This document shows positions 1 to 8,470 of a stretch of 64,000 bases of DNA, piece by piece. The position numbers and the translations under genes are program-made. Under the pieces are notes generated by a model. The model was given only the letters and a program-made list of their open reading frames with translations, ran no database searches and was not told where the DNA came from. How positions within the stretch are numbered: position 1 is the first letter of the stretch; every line of letters starts with the position of its first letter. The DNA comes from Alphaproteobacteria bacterium (GTDB lineage Bacteria; Pseudomonadota; Alphaproteobacteria; Reyranellales; Reyranellaceae), in NCBI GenBank assembly GCA_019635875.1, contig JAHBYP010000002.1, forward strand, positions 434,001 through 498,000, written 5' to 3'.

Positions 1-1
1 C

Positions 2-391
2 AACCCGGACGCCGCGACCTATGCCGGCAGCGACCTGAAGCAGCTCACCATGATGGCGATGTGCCTGTCGGGCGCGCTCGCCGGCCTCGTCGGCGTCAAC
101 GAGATCCTCGGCGTGCATCACCGCCTGGTGCTCGACTTCACCGCCGGCTACGGCTTCGCCGGCATCGCCGTGTCGCTGATGGGCCGCAACCACCCGCTGG
201 GCATCGCGCTGGCGGCGCTGCTGTTCGGCGCCCTGCAGCAGGGCGGCGCCGAGCTCGCCTTCGAGATCCCGGCGATGACGCGCGAGATGGTCGTGGTCAT
301 CCAGGGCCTGGTGATCCTGTTCTCCGGCGCGCTCGCCAACCTGCCGCGCCCCTGGCTGCAATCCCTGCTGGCGCGGGTCAGGCGCGCATGA
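2..391 (+). CDS. ABC transporter permease, nucleoside type (C-terminal part)
   Basis: The window opens inside this gene; 129 codons and the stop remain. The peptide is strongly hydrophobic, with segments around MCLSGALAGLVGVNEILGV and GIALAALLFGALQQGG, as in the BPD_transp_2 permeases of BmpA/NupP-type nucleoside importers. It would form one half of the membrane channel for nucleoside uptake. Its stop overlaps the ATG of the second permease (ATGA at 388-391), and nucleoside-degrading enzymes follow directly, which fixes the likely substrate class. The ATPase and binding protein must lie upstream of the window. Family assignment is good; the exact nucleoside is inferred from context. Confidence 0.8.
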   Translation, partial: NPDAATYAGSDLKQLTMMAMCLSGALAGLVGVNEILGVHHRLVLDFTAGYGFAGIAVSLMGRNHPLGIALAALLFGALQQGGAELAFEIPAMTREMVVVIQGLVILFSGALANLPRPWLQSLLARVRRA

Positions 392-1362
392 GCGAGGGTT
401 TCGACCTCGTCGTGCTGACGCTCGCGGCGACCTTGCGGGTGGCCACGCCGCTGATCCTCTGCGCCATGGGCGGGCTGTTCTCGGAGCGCAGCGGCATCAT
501 CGATATCGGCCTCGAGGGCAAGATGCTGATGGCCGCCTTCGCCGCGGGCACCATCGCCGCGGTGACCGGCTCGGCCTGGCTGGCGGTAATCGCCGCCATC
601 CTCGCCAGCACGGCGATGGCGCTGCTGCACGGCTTCGCCTGCATCACCTGGCGCGGCAACCAGGTGGTAAGCGGCGTGGCGATCAACATCATCGCCGCCG
701 GCCTCACGATCGTGCTCGGCACGGCGTTCTTCGCCCGCGGTGGCCAGACGCCGCCGCTGGCGCCGGAAGCGCGGCTGATGCCGCTGACCCTGCCCGGCGC
801 GGAAATGTTGGCAGGCGTGCCGGTCCTCGGGCCGATCTATCGCAGCCTGATCAGCGGCCAGAACGGGCTGGTCTATGTCGCGCTGCTGTCGGTGCCGCTG
901 ACCTGGTGGATCGTCGGCAAGACGCGGTTCGGTCTGCGGCTGCGCGCCGTGGGCGAGATGCCGCTGGCGGTCGATTCCGCCGGCATCTCGGTGGCGTGGC
1001 TGCGCTATCGCGCCGTGCTGCTGTGCGGGCTGTTGGCGGGCATCGCCGGCGCCTATCTGGCGATCGCGCAGAACGCCGGCTTCAGCCGCGACATGACGGC
1101 CGGCCAGGGCTTCATCGCCCTGGCGGCGATCATCTTCGGCAAATGGCGGCCATTGCCGGCCTTCGGCGCCTGCCTCATGTTCGGCCTGCTCGACGCCGTG
1201 GCGATCCGCCTGCAGGGCGTGCGATTGCCCAGCATTGGAGAGGTGCCGGTGCAGCTGATCCAGGCGCTGCCTTACCTGCTGACCATCCTGCTGCTGGCCG
1301 GCTTCATCGGCCGCGCCGGCGCGCCCAGGGCGATCGGCGTGCCGTACGAGAAGGAGCATTGA
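388..1362 (+). CDS. ABC transporter permease, nucleoside type (NupQ-like)
   Basis: A 324-residue integral membrane protein and partner of the preceding permease. The N-terminal stretch (RVATPLILCAMGGLFSERSG, then IIDIGLEGKMLM) is typical of the second permease of BmpA-family nucleoside/simple-sugar ABC importers. It has roughly eight to ten hydrophobic segments through to LPYLLTILLLAGFIGRAGAP. The start ATG at 388 overlaps the upstream stop, so a longer reading through the upstream region is not needed. It is followed without a gap by cytidine deaminase, with an AAGGAG site inside its 3' end. This places uptake and catabolism in a single transcript. Confidence 0.85.
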   Translation: MSEGFDLVVLTLAATLRVATPLILCAMGGLFSERSGIIDIGLEGKMLMAAFAAGTIAAVTGSAWLAVIAAILASTAMALLHGFACITWRGNQVVSGVAINIIAAGLTIVLGTAFFARGGQTPPLAPEARLMPLTLPGAEMLAGVPVLGPIYRSLISGQNGLVYVALLSVPLTWWIVGKTRFGLRLRAVGEMPLAVDSAGISVAWLRYRAVLLCGLLAGIAGAYLAIAQNAGFSRDMTAGQGFIALAAIIFGKWRPLPAFGACLMFGLLDAVAIRLQGVRLPSIGEVPVQLIQALPYLLTILLLAGFIGRAGAPRAIGVPYEKEH

Positions 1363-1758
1363 GTGGCCGCGCCCGATGACCTGCTGAGCCTGGCCCGCGC
1401 CATGATGGGCCGCGCCTATGCGCCCTATTCCAAGTTCCAGGTCGGCGCCGCGCTGCGCGCCGAGGACGGCTCGATCCATGGCGGCTGCAACGTCGAGAAC
1501 GCCGCCTATCCCCAGGGGTGGTGCGCCGAAGCCTCGGCGATCGCCGCCCTGGTCGGCGCCGGCCGACGGCGCATCGTCGAGGCGCTGGTGATCGGCGGCG
1601 GCGAGGCGCTGTGCACGCCCTGCGGCGGCTGCCGCCAGAAGCTGCGCGAGTTCGCCGGCGAGGAGCTGCCGATCCATGTCTGCGGCCCCGAAGGCTGGCG
1701 CCGGACGCTGAGGCTGGGCGAGCTGCTGCCGCTGTCATTCGGACCGCACAATCTATGA
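1363..1758 (+). CDS. cdd: cytidine deaminase
   Basis: A 131-residue protein, the usual size of the small homotetrameric cytidine deaminases that convert cytidine and deoxycytidine to uridine and deoxyuridine with release of ammonia. The zinc site is visible: Cys54-Ala-Glu56 (the CAE form of the H/C-A-E motif, Glu as proton shuttle) and Cys87-x-x-Cys90 (PCGGC). The substrate-binding stretch CNVENAAYP lies at residues 42-50. The start is GTG at 1363, immediately after the permease stop, with AAGGAG about 7 bases upstream. Its stop overlaps the next ATG (1755-1758). Its product feeds the phosphorylases encoded downstream. Confidence 0.92.
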   Translation: MAAPDDLLSLARAMMGRAYAPYSKFQVGAALRAEDGSIHGGCNVENAAYPQGWCAEASAIAALVGAGRRRIVEALVIGGGEALCTPCGGCRQKLREFAGEELPIHVCGPEGWRRTLRLGELLPLSFGPHNL

Positions 1759-2564
1759 GCGGCGAGATCGATCGCTGCCTCGGGGAGATCGCGCGCCGGG
1801 CGCCGGGCTTCGTGCCGCGGGTCGCGATGATCCTCGGCTCCGGCCTGTCCGACTTCGCGGACGAGATCGCCACACCGCGGCGCATCGACTACGCCGCGCT
1901 GCCCGGCTTCCCGCAGCCTGGCGTCGGCGGACACGCCGGCAAGCTCGTGCTCGGCACGATCGCCGGCACCAATGTCGCCGTGCTGCAGGGACGCGAGCAC
2001 TATTACGAGAACGGCCGCGCCGATGCGATGAAGGTCGCGGTGCGCACACTGGCGCGGCTGGGCTGCGGCACGCTGCTGCTGACCAACGCCGCCGGCGCCA
2101 TTCGCACCGACATGCGGCCGGGCGCGGTGATGGCGATCACCGACCACATCAACTTTGTCGGCGTCTCGCCGCTGTTCGGCGAGCGCGGCGACGATCGCTT
2201 CGTCGACCTGGGCGACGCCTATGACCCGGCGCTGCGTGCGCGCCTGCAGGAGGTGGCGCGCGCCGCCGGCATCGCCCTGCACGAGGGCGTCTACATCTGG
2301 TTCGCCGGCCCGAGTTTCGAGACGCCGGCCGAGATTCGCGCCGCCGGCCGGCTGGGCGCCGACGCCGTGGGCATGTCGACCGTGCCCGAGGTGGTGGTGG
2401 CGCGGCATGCCGGCATGAAGGTCGCGGCATTGTCGCTGATCACCAACATGGCCGCCGGGCTGAGCGACGAATCGCTGGGCCATGCGCAGACCATGGCCGT
2501 GGCACGCGAGGGCGCGCGCACCATGCATCGCCTGCTGCACGACTTCATCGGCTCGCTATGCTGA
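1755..2564 (+). CDS. punA: purine nucleoside phosphorylase (trimeric, PNP-I class)
   Basis: A 269-residue protein of the low-molecular-weight trimeric PNP family, which phosphorolyses inosine and guanosine to base plus (deoxy)ribose-1-phosphate. Visible marks are the phosphate loop ILGSGLSDF near residue 30, the REHYYE stretch, AGPSFETPAEIR, GADAVGMSTVPEVVVARH and SLITNMAAG. The Asn in the last motif (about residue 231) is the 6-oxopurine-specific Asn of PNP; methylthioadenosine phosphorylases carry Asp there. The ATG overlaps the cdd stop, and the 3' end overlaps deoA by seven bases, so translation is probably coupled. Alternative members of the family (MTAP) are less likely because of that Asn. 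Confidence 0.9.
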   Translation: MSGEIDRCLGEIARRAPGFVPRVAMILGSGLSDFADEIATPRRIDYAALPGFPQPGVGGHAGKLVLGTIAGTNVAVLQGREHYYENGRADAMKVAVRTLARLGCGTLLLTNAAGAIRTDMRPGAVMAITDHINFVGVSPLFGERGDDRFVDLGDAYDPALRARLQEVARAAGIALHEGVYIWFAGPSFETPAEIRAAGRLGADAVGMSTVPEVVVARHAGMKVAALSLITNMAAGLSDESLGHAQTMAVAREGARTMHRLLHDFIGSLC

Positions 2565-3889
2565 TCCCGCAGGAGATCATTCGCAGGAAGCGCGACGGCC
2601 ACGCGCTGTCGGCCGAGGAGATCGCCTTCATCGTCAGAGGCATCACCAACGGCGGCCTGACCGGGGGGCAGGTCGCGGCCTTCGCCATGACCGTGTTCTT
2701 TCGCGACATGTCGAGCGAGGAGCGCGTGGCGCTCACTCTCGAGATGGCGAATTCCGGCATCCGGCTCGACTGGCGCGATCTGAACCTGCCCGGACCCGTC
2801 ATCGACAAGCACTCCAGCGGCGGTGTGGGCGACAAGGTCAGCCTGATGCTGGCGCCGATCGCCGCTGCCTGCGGCTGTTACGTGCCGATGATCTCCGGCC
2901 GCGGCCTGGGCCATACCGGCGGCACGCTCGACAAGCTGGCCTCGATCCCGGGCTACGACACGCAGCCCGACATCGCCGCCTTCCGCCGCGTCGTGCGCGA
3001 GGTCGGCTGCGCCATCATCGGCCAGACCGATGATCTCGCACCCGCCGATCGGCGGCTCTATGCCATCCGCGATACCACGGGCAGCGTCGAGACCATCCCG
3101 CTGCTGGTGAGCTCGATCCTGTCGAAGAAGCTCGCCGCCGGGCTGGACGGCCTGGTGATGGACGTGAAGGCCGGCTCCGGCGCTTTCGCCGACAGCCCCG
3201 AGATGGCGCGCGATCTCGCCGACAGCCTGGTCGACGTCGCCAACGGCGCGGGACTGCCGACCGTGGCGCTGATCACCGACATGAACAGCGTGCTGGGCCG
3301 CGATGTCGGCAACGCGCTCGAGGTCGCCGAGACCGTCGCCTATCTGCGCGACGGCACAACGCGCGAGCCGCGCCTGCACGCGGTGGTGATGGCGCTGGCG
3401 GCCGAGATGCTGGTGCTGGGCAAGCTGGTGCCGACGCAGGAGGCCGGCCGCGCCCGCGCCGAGACCGCGCTGGCCGACGGCAGCGCGGCGGATCGCTTCG
3501 CGCGCATGGTCGCCGCCCTGGGCGGGCCGCGCGATTTCATGGAGCGTGCCAGCCGGCATCTACCGGTCGCGCCCGTTGTGCGTGCCTGCGCGGCGACGCG
3601 TTCGGGCTTCGTCACCGGCATGAACGCCCGCCAGGTCGGCATCGCCGTCGTCACCCTGGGCGGCGGCCGCGGCAAGCCGACGGACGCCATCGACGCCGCG
3701 GTCGGCCTCACCGATGTCGCGCCGATCGGCCAGGCGGTGCGGGCCGGCGATCCGTTGGCGATCGTGCACGCCACCGGCGAGGCCGACGCCGACGACGCCG
3801 ACGCCATCCTGCGCCAGGCCATCCGTATCGAGGACGCCGCGCCGCCGGCCCAGCCGGTGATCCGCGCGCGCGTCGCGCCGCGATGCTGA
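2558..3889 (+). CDS. deoA: thymidine phosphorylase
   Basis: A 443-residue protein, matching the roughly 440 residues of E. coli DeoA. It converts thymidine or deoxyuridine plus phosphate to the free base and 2-deoxyribose-1-phosphate. The phosphate-binding region IDKHSSGGVGDKVS (about residues 82-95), the family signature ISGRGLGHTGGTLDKL and MDVKAGSGAF are all present. The C-terminal lobe shows the pyrimidine phosphorylase domain with VTLGGGRGKP. It overlaps PNP upstream and the PhyH-type gene downstream (ATG at 3883 inside its end). Together with cdd and PNP it completes pyrimidine and purine nucleoside breakdown. Confidence 0.92.
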   Translation: MLIPQEIIRRKRDGHALSAEEIAFIVRGITNGGLTGGQVAAFAMTVFFRDMSSEERVALTLEMANSGIRLDWRDLNLPGPVIDKHSSGGVGDKVSLMLAPIAAACGCYVPMISGRGLGHTGGTLDKLASIPGYDTQPDIAAFRRVVREVGCAIIGQTDDLAPADRRLYAIRDTTGSVETIPLLVSSILSKKLAAGLDGLVMDVKAGSGAFADSPEMARDLADSLVDVANGAGLPTVALITDMNSVLGRDVGNALEVAETVAYLRDGTTREPRLHAVVMALAAEMLVLGKLVPTQEAGRARAETALADGSAADRFARMVAALGGPRDFMERASRHLPVAPVVRACAATRSGFVTGMNARQVGIAVVTLGGGRGKPTDAIDAAVGLTDVAPIGQAVRAGDPLAIVHATGEADADDADAILRQAIRIEDAAPPAQPVIRARVAPRC

Positions 3890-4671
3890 GTGCCGGCCAG
3901 CGCGAGGCCTATGCCCGCGACGGCTTCCTCGTGCTCGAGGGTTTTGTGCCGGTGGCGGATTGCGACGCCCTGCAGGCGCGCGCCGCGCAGCTTGTGGCCA
4001 CATTCGATCCCGGCCCGGCGCGCACCGTGTTCTCGAGCAACGACCAGGGGCATGCGCGCGACGCGTATTTCCGCGAATCCGGTGGCGCCATCCGCTTCTT
4101 CTTCGAGGACGACGCGCGCACGCTGAACAAGATCGGCCACGCACTGCACGATCTCGATCCCGTCTTCGACCGCGTCTCACGCGCGCCGCGCATGCGCGAT
4201 CTCGTCGAGGCGCTCGGCGTCAAGCGGCCGCTGCTGCTGCAATCGATGTATCTGTTCAAGCAGCCCTTCGTCGGCGGCGAGGTCGACTGGCACCAGGACG
4301 CGACCTTCCTGCTCACCGAGCCGTCGAGCGTCGTCGGGCTGTGGATCGCGCTCGACGACGCCACCCGCGACAATGGCTGCCTCGTCGCCCTGCCCGGCGC
4401 ACATCGCGGCCCCCTGCGCCGGCACTTCACGCGCGACGGCGCGATGTTCACTCTCGACGAGACGCCGTGGCCCGACGTCGAACCGGTGGCGCTGGAAGCG
4501 CCGCGCGGTACACTGATCGTGCTGCACGGACTGTTGCCGCACGCCAGCGCCGCAAACCGATCGCCGCGCCAGCGGCATGCCTATTCGCTGCATATCATTG
4601 ACGACGAGGCGCGCTACACGGACGACAACTGGCTGCAGCGTCCGCACCTGCCATTGCGAGGCTTCGCATGA
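3883..4671 (+). CDS. phytanoyl-CoA dioxygenase (PhyH) family oxygenase
   Basis: A 262-residue Fe(II)/2-oxoglutarate-dependent oxygenase of the PhyH family. The facial triad can be read as His-x-Asp in VDWHQDATFLL and the distal His in the segment LLPHASAANRSPRQRHAYSLH, whose Arg/Ser would bind 2-oxoglutarate. PhyH proteins act on very diverse substrates, so the name says nothing about phytanate here. It overlaps deoA upstream by seven bases and add downstream by four (ATGA), which puts it firmly inside the nucleoside salvage operon. A role in oxidising a nucleoside, base or modified sugar is an inference from position only. Confidence 0.82.
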   Translation: MLSAGQREAYARDGFLVLEGFVPVADCDALQARAAQLVATFDPGPARTVFSSNDQGHARDAYFRESGGAIRFFFEDDARTLNKIGHALHDLDPVFDRVSRAPRMRDLVEALGVKRPLLLQSMYLFKQPFVGGEVDWHQDATFLLTEPSSVVGLWIALDDATRDNGCLVALPGAHRGPLRRHFTRDGAMFTLDETPWPDVEPVALEAPRGTLIVLHGLLPHASAANRSPRQRHAYSLHIIDDEARYTDDNWLQRPHLPLRGFA

Positions 4672-5669
4672 GCACCGTCGACGCCCTGCCCAAGGCCGAG
4701 CTGCATTGCCACATCGAGGGCGCGATGGCGCCGGCGCTGGCCCACGCCATCGCCGCCCGCAACGACGTGACCCTGCCCCCGAGCCTGTTCACCGAGCAGG
4801 GTGGCGGCTATGCGTGGCGCAATTTCAATGAGTTCCTGATGGCCTACGACGCCGCCGCCGGCGCGATGCGGACCGCCGGCGACTACAGCGAGCTGATGTA
4901 CGGCTACCTCGCCGCCTGCGCCGCCGAGGGTGCCATCTACGTCGAGATGTTCACCTCGCCCGATCATGCCATCGCCATCGGCCTGGGCCATGCCGCGCAG
5001 CTCGCCGGGCTGGCTGCCGGCATCGATCGCGCGCATGCCGAGTTCGGCATCGTCTCGCGGCTGATCCCCTGCTGCCTGCGCCATCTCGGGCCCCAGCGTG
5101 CGCTCGAGGTCGCGCGGCTCGTTGCCGCCGAGCCGCATCCCTACGTCGTCGGCTTCGGCATGGCCGGCGACGAGCTGCTGCACACGCCGGCCGATTTCGC
5201 GCCGGCCTTCGGCGTCGCCGACAATGCCGGCCTCGCCTGCACGGTGCACGCCGGCGAGGTGGCCGGCGCGCACAGCGTGCGCGACGCCATCGCCGCCCTG
5301 CCGGTCAGCCGCATCGGCCACGGCGTCCGCTCGATCGAGGATCCCGGCCTGGTGGCGGAGCTGGCACGGCGTGGCACCGTGCTCGAGGTCTGCCCTGTCA
5401 GCAACCTTGCGCTCGGGCTGTATCCCGATCCCGTGAGCCATCCGCTTCGCCGGTTGCTCGACGCCGGTTGCCGGGTCACGCTGAACTCGGACGATCCGGC
5501 GTTCTTCGCGACGTCGATCGGCAATGAGTACGCGATGGCGTCGGCGCACATGGGTCTTTCGGCATCCGAATTGCTGGCGATCACCCGCACCGCCATCGAG
5601 GCGGCATTCGTCGACACGCAAACCCGGCGAGCACTGCTCGCCCGCATCGAGAAGGGAGACCAGACATGA
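4668..5669 (+). CDS. add: adenosine deaminase
   Basis: A 333-residue TIM-barrel deaminase that converts adenosine or deoxyadenosine to inosine, the substrate of the PNP encoded three genes upstream. Zinc and catalytic motifs are intact: HCHIEGA near the N-terminus (His-x-His), VHAGEVAG (His with catalytic Glu), IGHGVRS and the NSDDPAFF Asp pair near the C-terminus. Length fits bacterial Add. Adenine deaminase-like proteins share these motifs, so a minor doubt about adenine versus adenosine remains; the operon favours adenosine. Both ends overlap neighbours by four bases (ATGA). Confidence 0.9.
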   Translation: MSTVDALPKAELHCHIEGAMAPALAHAIAARNDVTLPPSLFTEQGGGYAWRNFNEFLMAYDAAAGAMRTAGDYSELMYGYLAACAAEGAIYVEMFTSPDHAIAIGLGHAAQLAGLAAGIDRAHAEFGIVSRLIPCCLRHLGPQRALEVARLVAAEPHPYVVGFGMAGDELLHTPADFAPAFGVADNAGLACTVHAGEVAGAHSVRDAIAALPVSRIGHGVRSIEDPGLVAELARRGTVLEVCPVSNLALGLYPDPVSHPLRRLLDAGCRVTLNSDDPAFFATSIGNEYAMASAHMGLSASELLAITRTAIEAAFVDTQTRRALLARIEKGDQT

Positions 5670-6526
5670 CCGCGATAACCAGAGGCCGTATGCTCACCGC
5701 CATGGCGGGTTTCGCGCTTGCCGGCTCGCTGCCGATGCCGGCGCGCGCTCAGGATGGACCTGCGCCCAACGACCTGCTGCTGGCGACCCTGTGGACGCAG
5801 CGTTCGGTCGAGTACAAGGCCAACTGCCTGACGGCGTTCACGCTGGCGCGCCTGCGTTTCGACGAGGCGCTGGCCAGCAAGAGCTGGACCGGCGCGCCCA
5901 ACGAGCAGAAGGGCGACTTCCAGAACCTGCCGCCGGCGGTGATCGCCGATCTCGACGAGACGCTGATCGACAACTCGCTGTACCAGGTCTGGATGCTGAA
6001 GAACGACAAGACCTTCAGCCTCGAGACCTGGAGCAGGTTCTGCGCCACCCAGACCTCGACGGCGATTCCCGGCGCGATCGAGTTCTGCAAGTACGCCGAC
6101 TCCAAGGGCGCCAAGATCTTCTACGTCACGAACCGCGACGCCAGGGACAAGGAGGCGACCAAGCAGAACATGGCGAAGCTCGGCTTCCCGATGGGCGGCA
6201 ACGTCGACGTCTTCATGACCCGGGGCGAGAAGCCGGACTGGGGCAGCGCCAAGAGCACGCGCCGCGCGGCAGTGGCCAAGGACTACCGCGTGCTGCTCAA
6301 CATCGGCGACAACTACGGCGATTTCGACGACGCCTATCGCGGCAGCGAGGCGCAGCGGCTGGCCGCCTTCCAGGCCAACGCCGAGCGCTTCGGCCGCGAA
6401 TGGATCATGATCGCCAATCCGACCTACGGCTCCTTCGACACCGCGCCGTTCGGCCACGACTTCAAGAAGTCGCGCGCCGAGCAGCGCAAGGCCAAGCACG
6501 ACGCGCTGCAGGCCTGGCCGGGTTGA
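5666..6526 (+). CDS. secreted HAD phosphatase, 5'-nucleotidase e(P4)/class C acid phosphatase family
   Basis: A 286-residue exported phosphatase. An N-terminal signal peptide ends in an Ala-x-Ala site (PARAQ, cleavage after about residue 28); there is no lipobox Cys, unlike the lipoprotein e(P4) of Haemophilus. The HAD nucleophile motif is DLDET at residues 95-99, preceded by the conserved NLPPAVIADLDETLIDNS region, and a later NIGDNYGDF supplies the acidic metal ligands. It probably strips phosphate from nucleotides in the periplasm, giving nucleosides for the importer encoded at the start of the operon. Its ATG overlaps the add stop. Confidence 0.85.
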   Translation: MTAITRGRMLTAMAGFALAGSLPMPARAQDGPAPNDLLLATLWTQRSVEYKANCLTAFTLARLRFDEALASKSWTGAPNEQKGDFQNLPPAVIADLDETLIDNSLYQVWMLKNDKTFSLETWSRFCATQTSTAIPGAIEFCKYADSKGAKIFYVTNRDARDKEATKQNMAKLGFPMGGNVDVFMTRGEKPDWGSAKSTRRAAVAKDYRVLLNIGDNYGDFDDAYRGSEAQRLAAFQANAERFGREWIMIANPTYGSFDTAPFGHDFKKSRAEQRKAKHDALQAWPG

Positions 6527-6532
6527 ACTCGG

Positions 6533-7111
6533 GTGCTCAGCGCCGCAATCCTGTTGCGCGTCGCCTGGGCGTTGTGGGGGTTGAGCTGGATCGCCGCCAG
6601 CCTGTGGTCGGCACGCTCGGTCGGGCGGGCGCCGCTACGCGCGGCGCTCGCCAACCGCGTCGTCACCATCATCGGCGCCATCCTGCTGTTCGGCGGCCTC
6701 TATGCCTGGCCCGGCGCACCCCTGCTGTGGTCGGTCGGCCCGACCGCCGCCATCGTGCTCGGCGTGCTGATGGTCGGCGGCTTCGCTTTCGCGTGGTGGG
6801 CGCGCCTCCATCTGGGGCGCTACTGGTCCAGCGGCATCACGCGCAAGGAGGGGCACCGGATCGTCGATACCGGGCCCTACGGCCTGACGCGGCACCCGAT
6901 CTATACCGGGCTGATCTGGGCGGCGCTGGCGATGGCTGTCGCCGAAGCCTCGCTGCCGGCCGTCATCGGCGGCGCGCTGTTCTCGCTCGGTCTGTGGCTC
7001 AAGGCGACCGCCGAGGAGACGTTCCTGAGCAGCGAGCTCGGCGCGGCGACCTACGACGCCTATCGCCGGCGCGTGCCGATGCTGGTGCCCTTCATGCCGA
7101 CGCCAGACTGA
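6533..7111 (+). CDS. isoprenylcysteine carboxyl methyltransferase (ICMT)-like membrane protein
   Basis: A 192-residue membrane protein with about five hydrophobic segments. The C-terminal region has the family signature GPYGLTRHPIYTGLIW (Arg-His-Pro-x-Tyr), followed by a Glu-Glu pair (ATAEETFLSSELG), as in the ICMT/PEMT methyltransferases that bind S-adenosylmethionine at the membrane. The GTG start at 6533 lies six bases after the phosphatase stop. The bacterial substrates of these proteins are mostly unknown; phospholipid or isoprenoid methylation is possible. It may simply ride at the end of the operon. The next gene is convergent. Confidence 0.75.
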   Translation: MLSAAILLRVAWALWGLSWIAASLWSARSVGRAPLRAALANRVVTIIGAILLFGGLYAWPGAPLLWSVGPTAAIVLGVLMVGGFAFAWWARLHLGRYWSSGITRKEGHRIVDTGPYGLTRHPIYTGLIWAALAMAVAEASLPAVIGGALFSLGLWLKATAEETFLSSELGAATYDAYRRRVPMLVPFMPTPD

Positions 7112-8320
7112 TCAGTTCCGTATGCGCACCGGCAGGGCGCGGTAGCCGCGGATGAAGTTGGAGTAGAGCCGCCTGGGCGGGCCGGCGACCTCGATGTCGA
7201 GATCGCGCTTGAGGATCTCCTCCCAGAGGATGCGCAGCTGCAGGTCAGCGAGCCGGTCGCCGACGCAGCGATGCACGCCGGCGCCGTAGGCGAGATGCTG
7301 GCGCGGCCGGGCGCGATCGACGACGAAGTGGTCGGCGCGCTCGATGGCGTTCTCGTCGCGATTGCCTGACACGTACCACATCACGACCTTGTCGCCCTTG
7401 CGGATCGTCTTGCCGCCCAGTGTCGTGTCCTCGCGCGCCGTGCGGCGCATGTGGATCACCGGCGTCTGGTAGCGGATGGTCTCGGACACCAGACTGGGCA
7501 CGAGCGCGGGATTGGCGCGCAGCTTGGCCCATTCGCCGGGATTGGACGCCAGCGCCAGCAGGCCACCGGTCATGCTGTTGCGCGTCGTGTCGTTGCCGCC
7601 GACGATCAGCAGCGCCAGCGTGCCGACGAACTCGCGCGGTTCCATGTTCCGCGTCGCGTCGCCATGCGCCAGCATCGAGATGAGGTCGAAGCGCGGCGGC
7701 GCGTTGATTCGCTCGTTCCACAGCCCGGCGAAGTACTGCGCCATCCTGCCCAGCTCGGCGAAGCGTTCGTCCTCGGAACGGACCGGCGCGTCGGGCGAGT
7801 TGACGTTGGCGATGGCCACGTCGGACCAGAAGGTGAGCTTGCGCCAGTCCTCCCAGGGAAAATCGAACAGCGTCGCCAGCATCATGGTGGTGAGCTCGAT
7901 CGACACGCGGTCGACCCAGTCGAAGACCTCGCCGCGCGGCAGCCCGTCGAGCGTATCCGACGTGCGCTGGCGGATCGTGGCTTCCATGTTGGCGATGTTG
8001 CTGGGCGCCACGATCGGCGCGACGGTGCGCCGGCGCACGGTGTGATCGGGCGGATCCATGCGGATGAAGCTGGCGAACTCGCCGGGGCGCGCGATCTCGG
8101 CGATCTGGATGCCGCCGAGCTCCTGCGAAGACGAGTACACCGCGTGATTGACCTCGACCTCCATGATGTCGGCGTAGCGCGTCACCGACCAGTACGGCCC
8201 GTACGGGCTGTCAGCGCAATGATGGACGGGATCCTCGCGGCGCAGTCGCTCGAACAGCGGCCGCCACTTGTCGTGCTCGTAGAGGCCGGGGTCACTGACA
8301 TCGATGCTGGCGATCGACAT
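7112..8320 (-). CDS. cytochrome P450, CYP153-like
   Basis: A 402-residue soluble P450. The haem-binding loop YGAGVHRCVG places the axial thiolate at Cys352. The I-helix reads LLIVGGNDTTRNSM, and the K-helix Glu-x-x-Arg is in ETIRYQTPV. The stretch IRKGDKVVMWYVSGNRDE and the I-helix closely resemble the CYP153 alkane/fatty-acid terminal hydroxylases as I remember them, so omega-hydroxylation of medium-chain alkanes or acids is the best guess. Such enzymes need a ferredoxin and FAD reductase; none is adjacent, but a putidaredoxin-type pair is encoded at 59396-61195. It is monocistronic and divergent from the Flp pilin gene. Confidence 0.9.
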   Translation of the reverse strand: MSIASIDVSDPGLYEHDKWRPLFERLRREDPVHHCADSPYGPYWSVTRYADIMEVEVNHAVYSSSQELGGIQIAEIARPGEFASFIRMDPPDHTVRRRTVAPIVAPSNIANMEATIRQRTSDTLDGLPRGEVFDWVDRVSIELTTMMLATLFDFPWEDWRKLTFWSDVAIANVNSPDAPVRSEDERFAELGRMAQYFAGLWNERINAPPRFDLISMLAHGDATRNMEPREFVGTLALLIVGGNDTTRNSMTGGLLALASNPGEWAKLRANPALVPSLVSETIRYQTPVIHMRRTAREDTTLGGKTIRKGDKVVMWYVSGNRDENAIERADHFVVDRARPRQHLAYGAGVHRCVGDRLADLQLRILWEEILKRDLDIEVAGPPRRLYSNFIRGYRALPVRIRN

Positions 8321-8470
8321 GACGTTTCCTCAGTTTCACCGCAGACACGCATGGCCGCAGCGACGAGTCAAATCCATCCGGAATGGACCCGACCTTTGTG
8401 GGCAATCACGGTGGATTGACGGATAAACAACGCAGGGGTGCCTGGGAAGGCGGTTGGGGGAAATGAGTCC

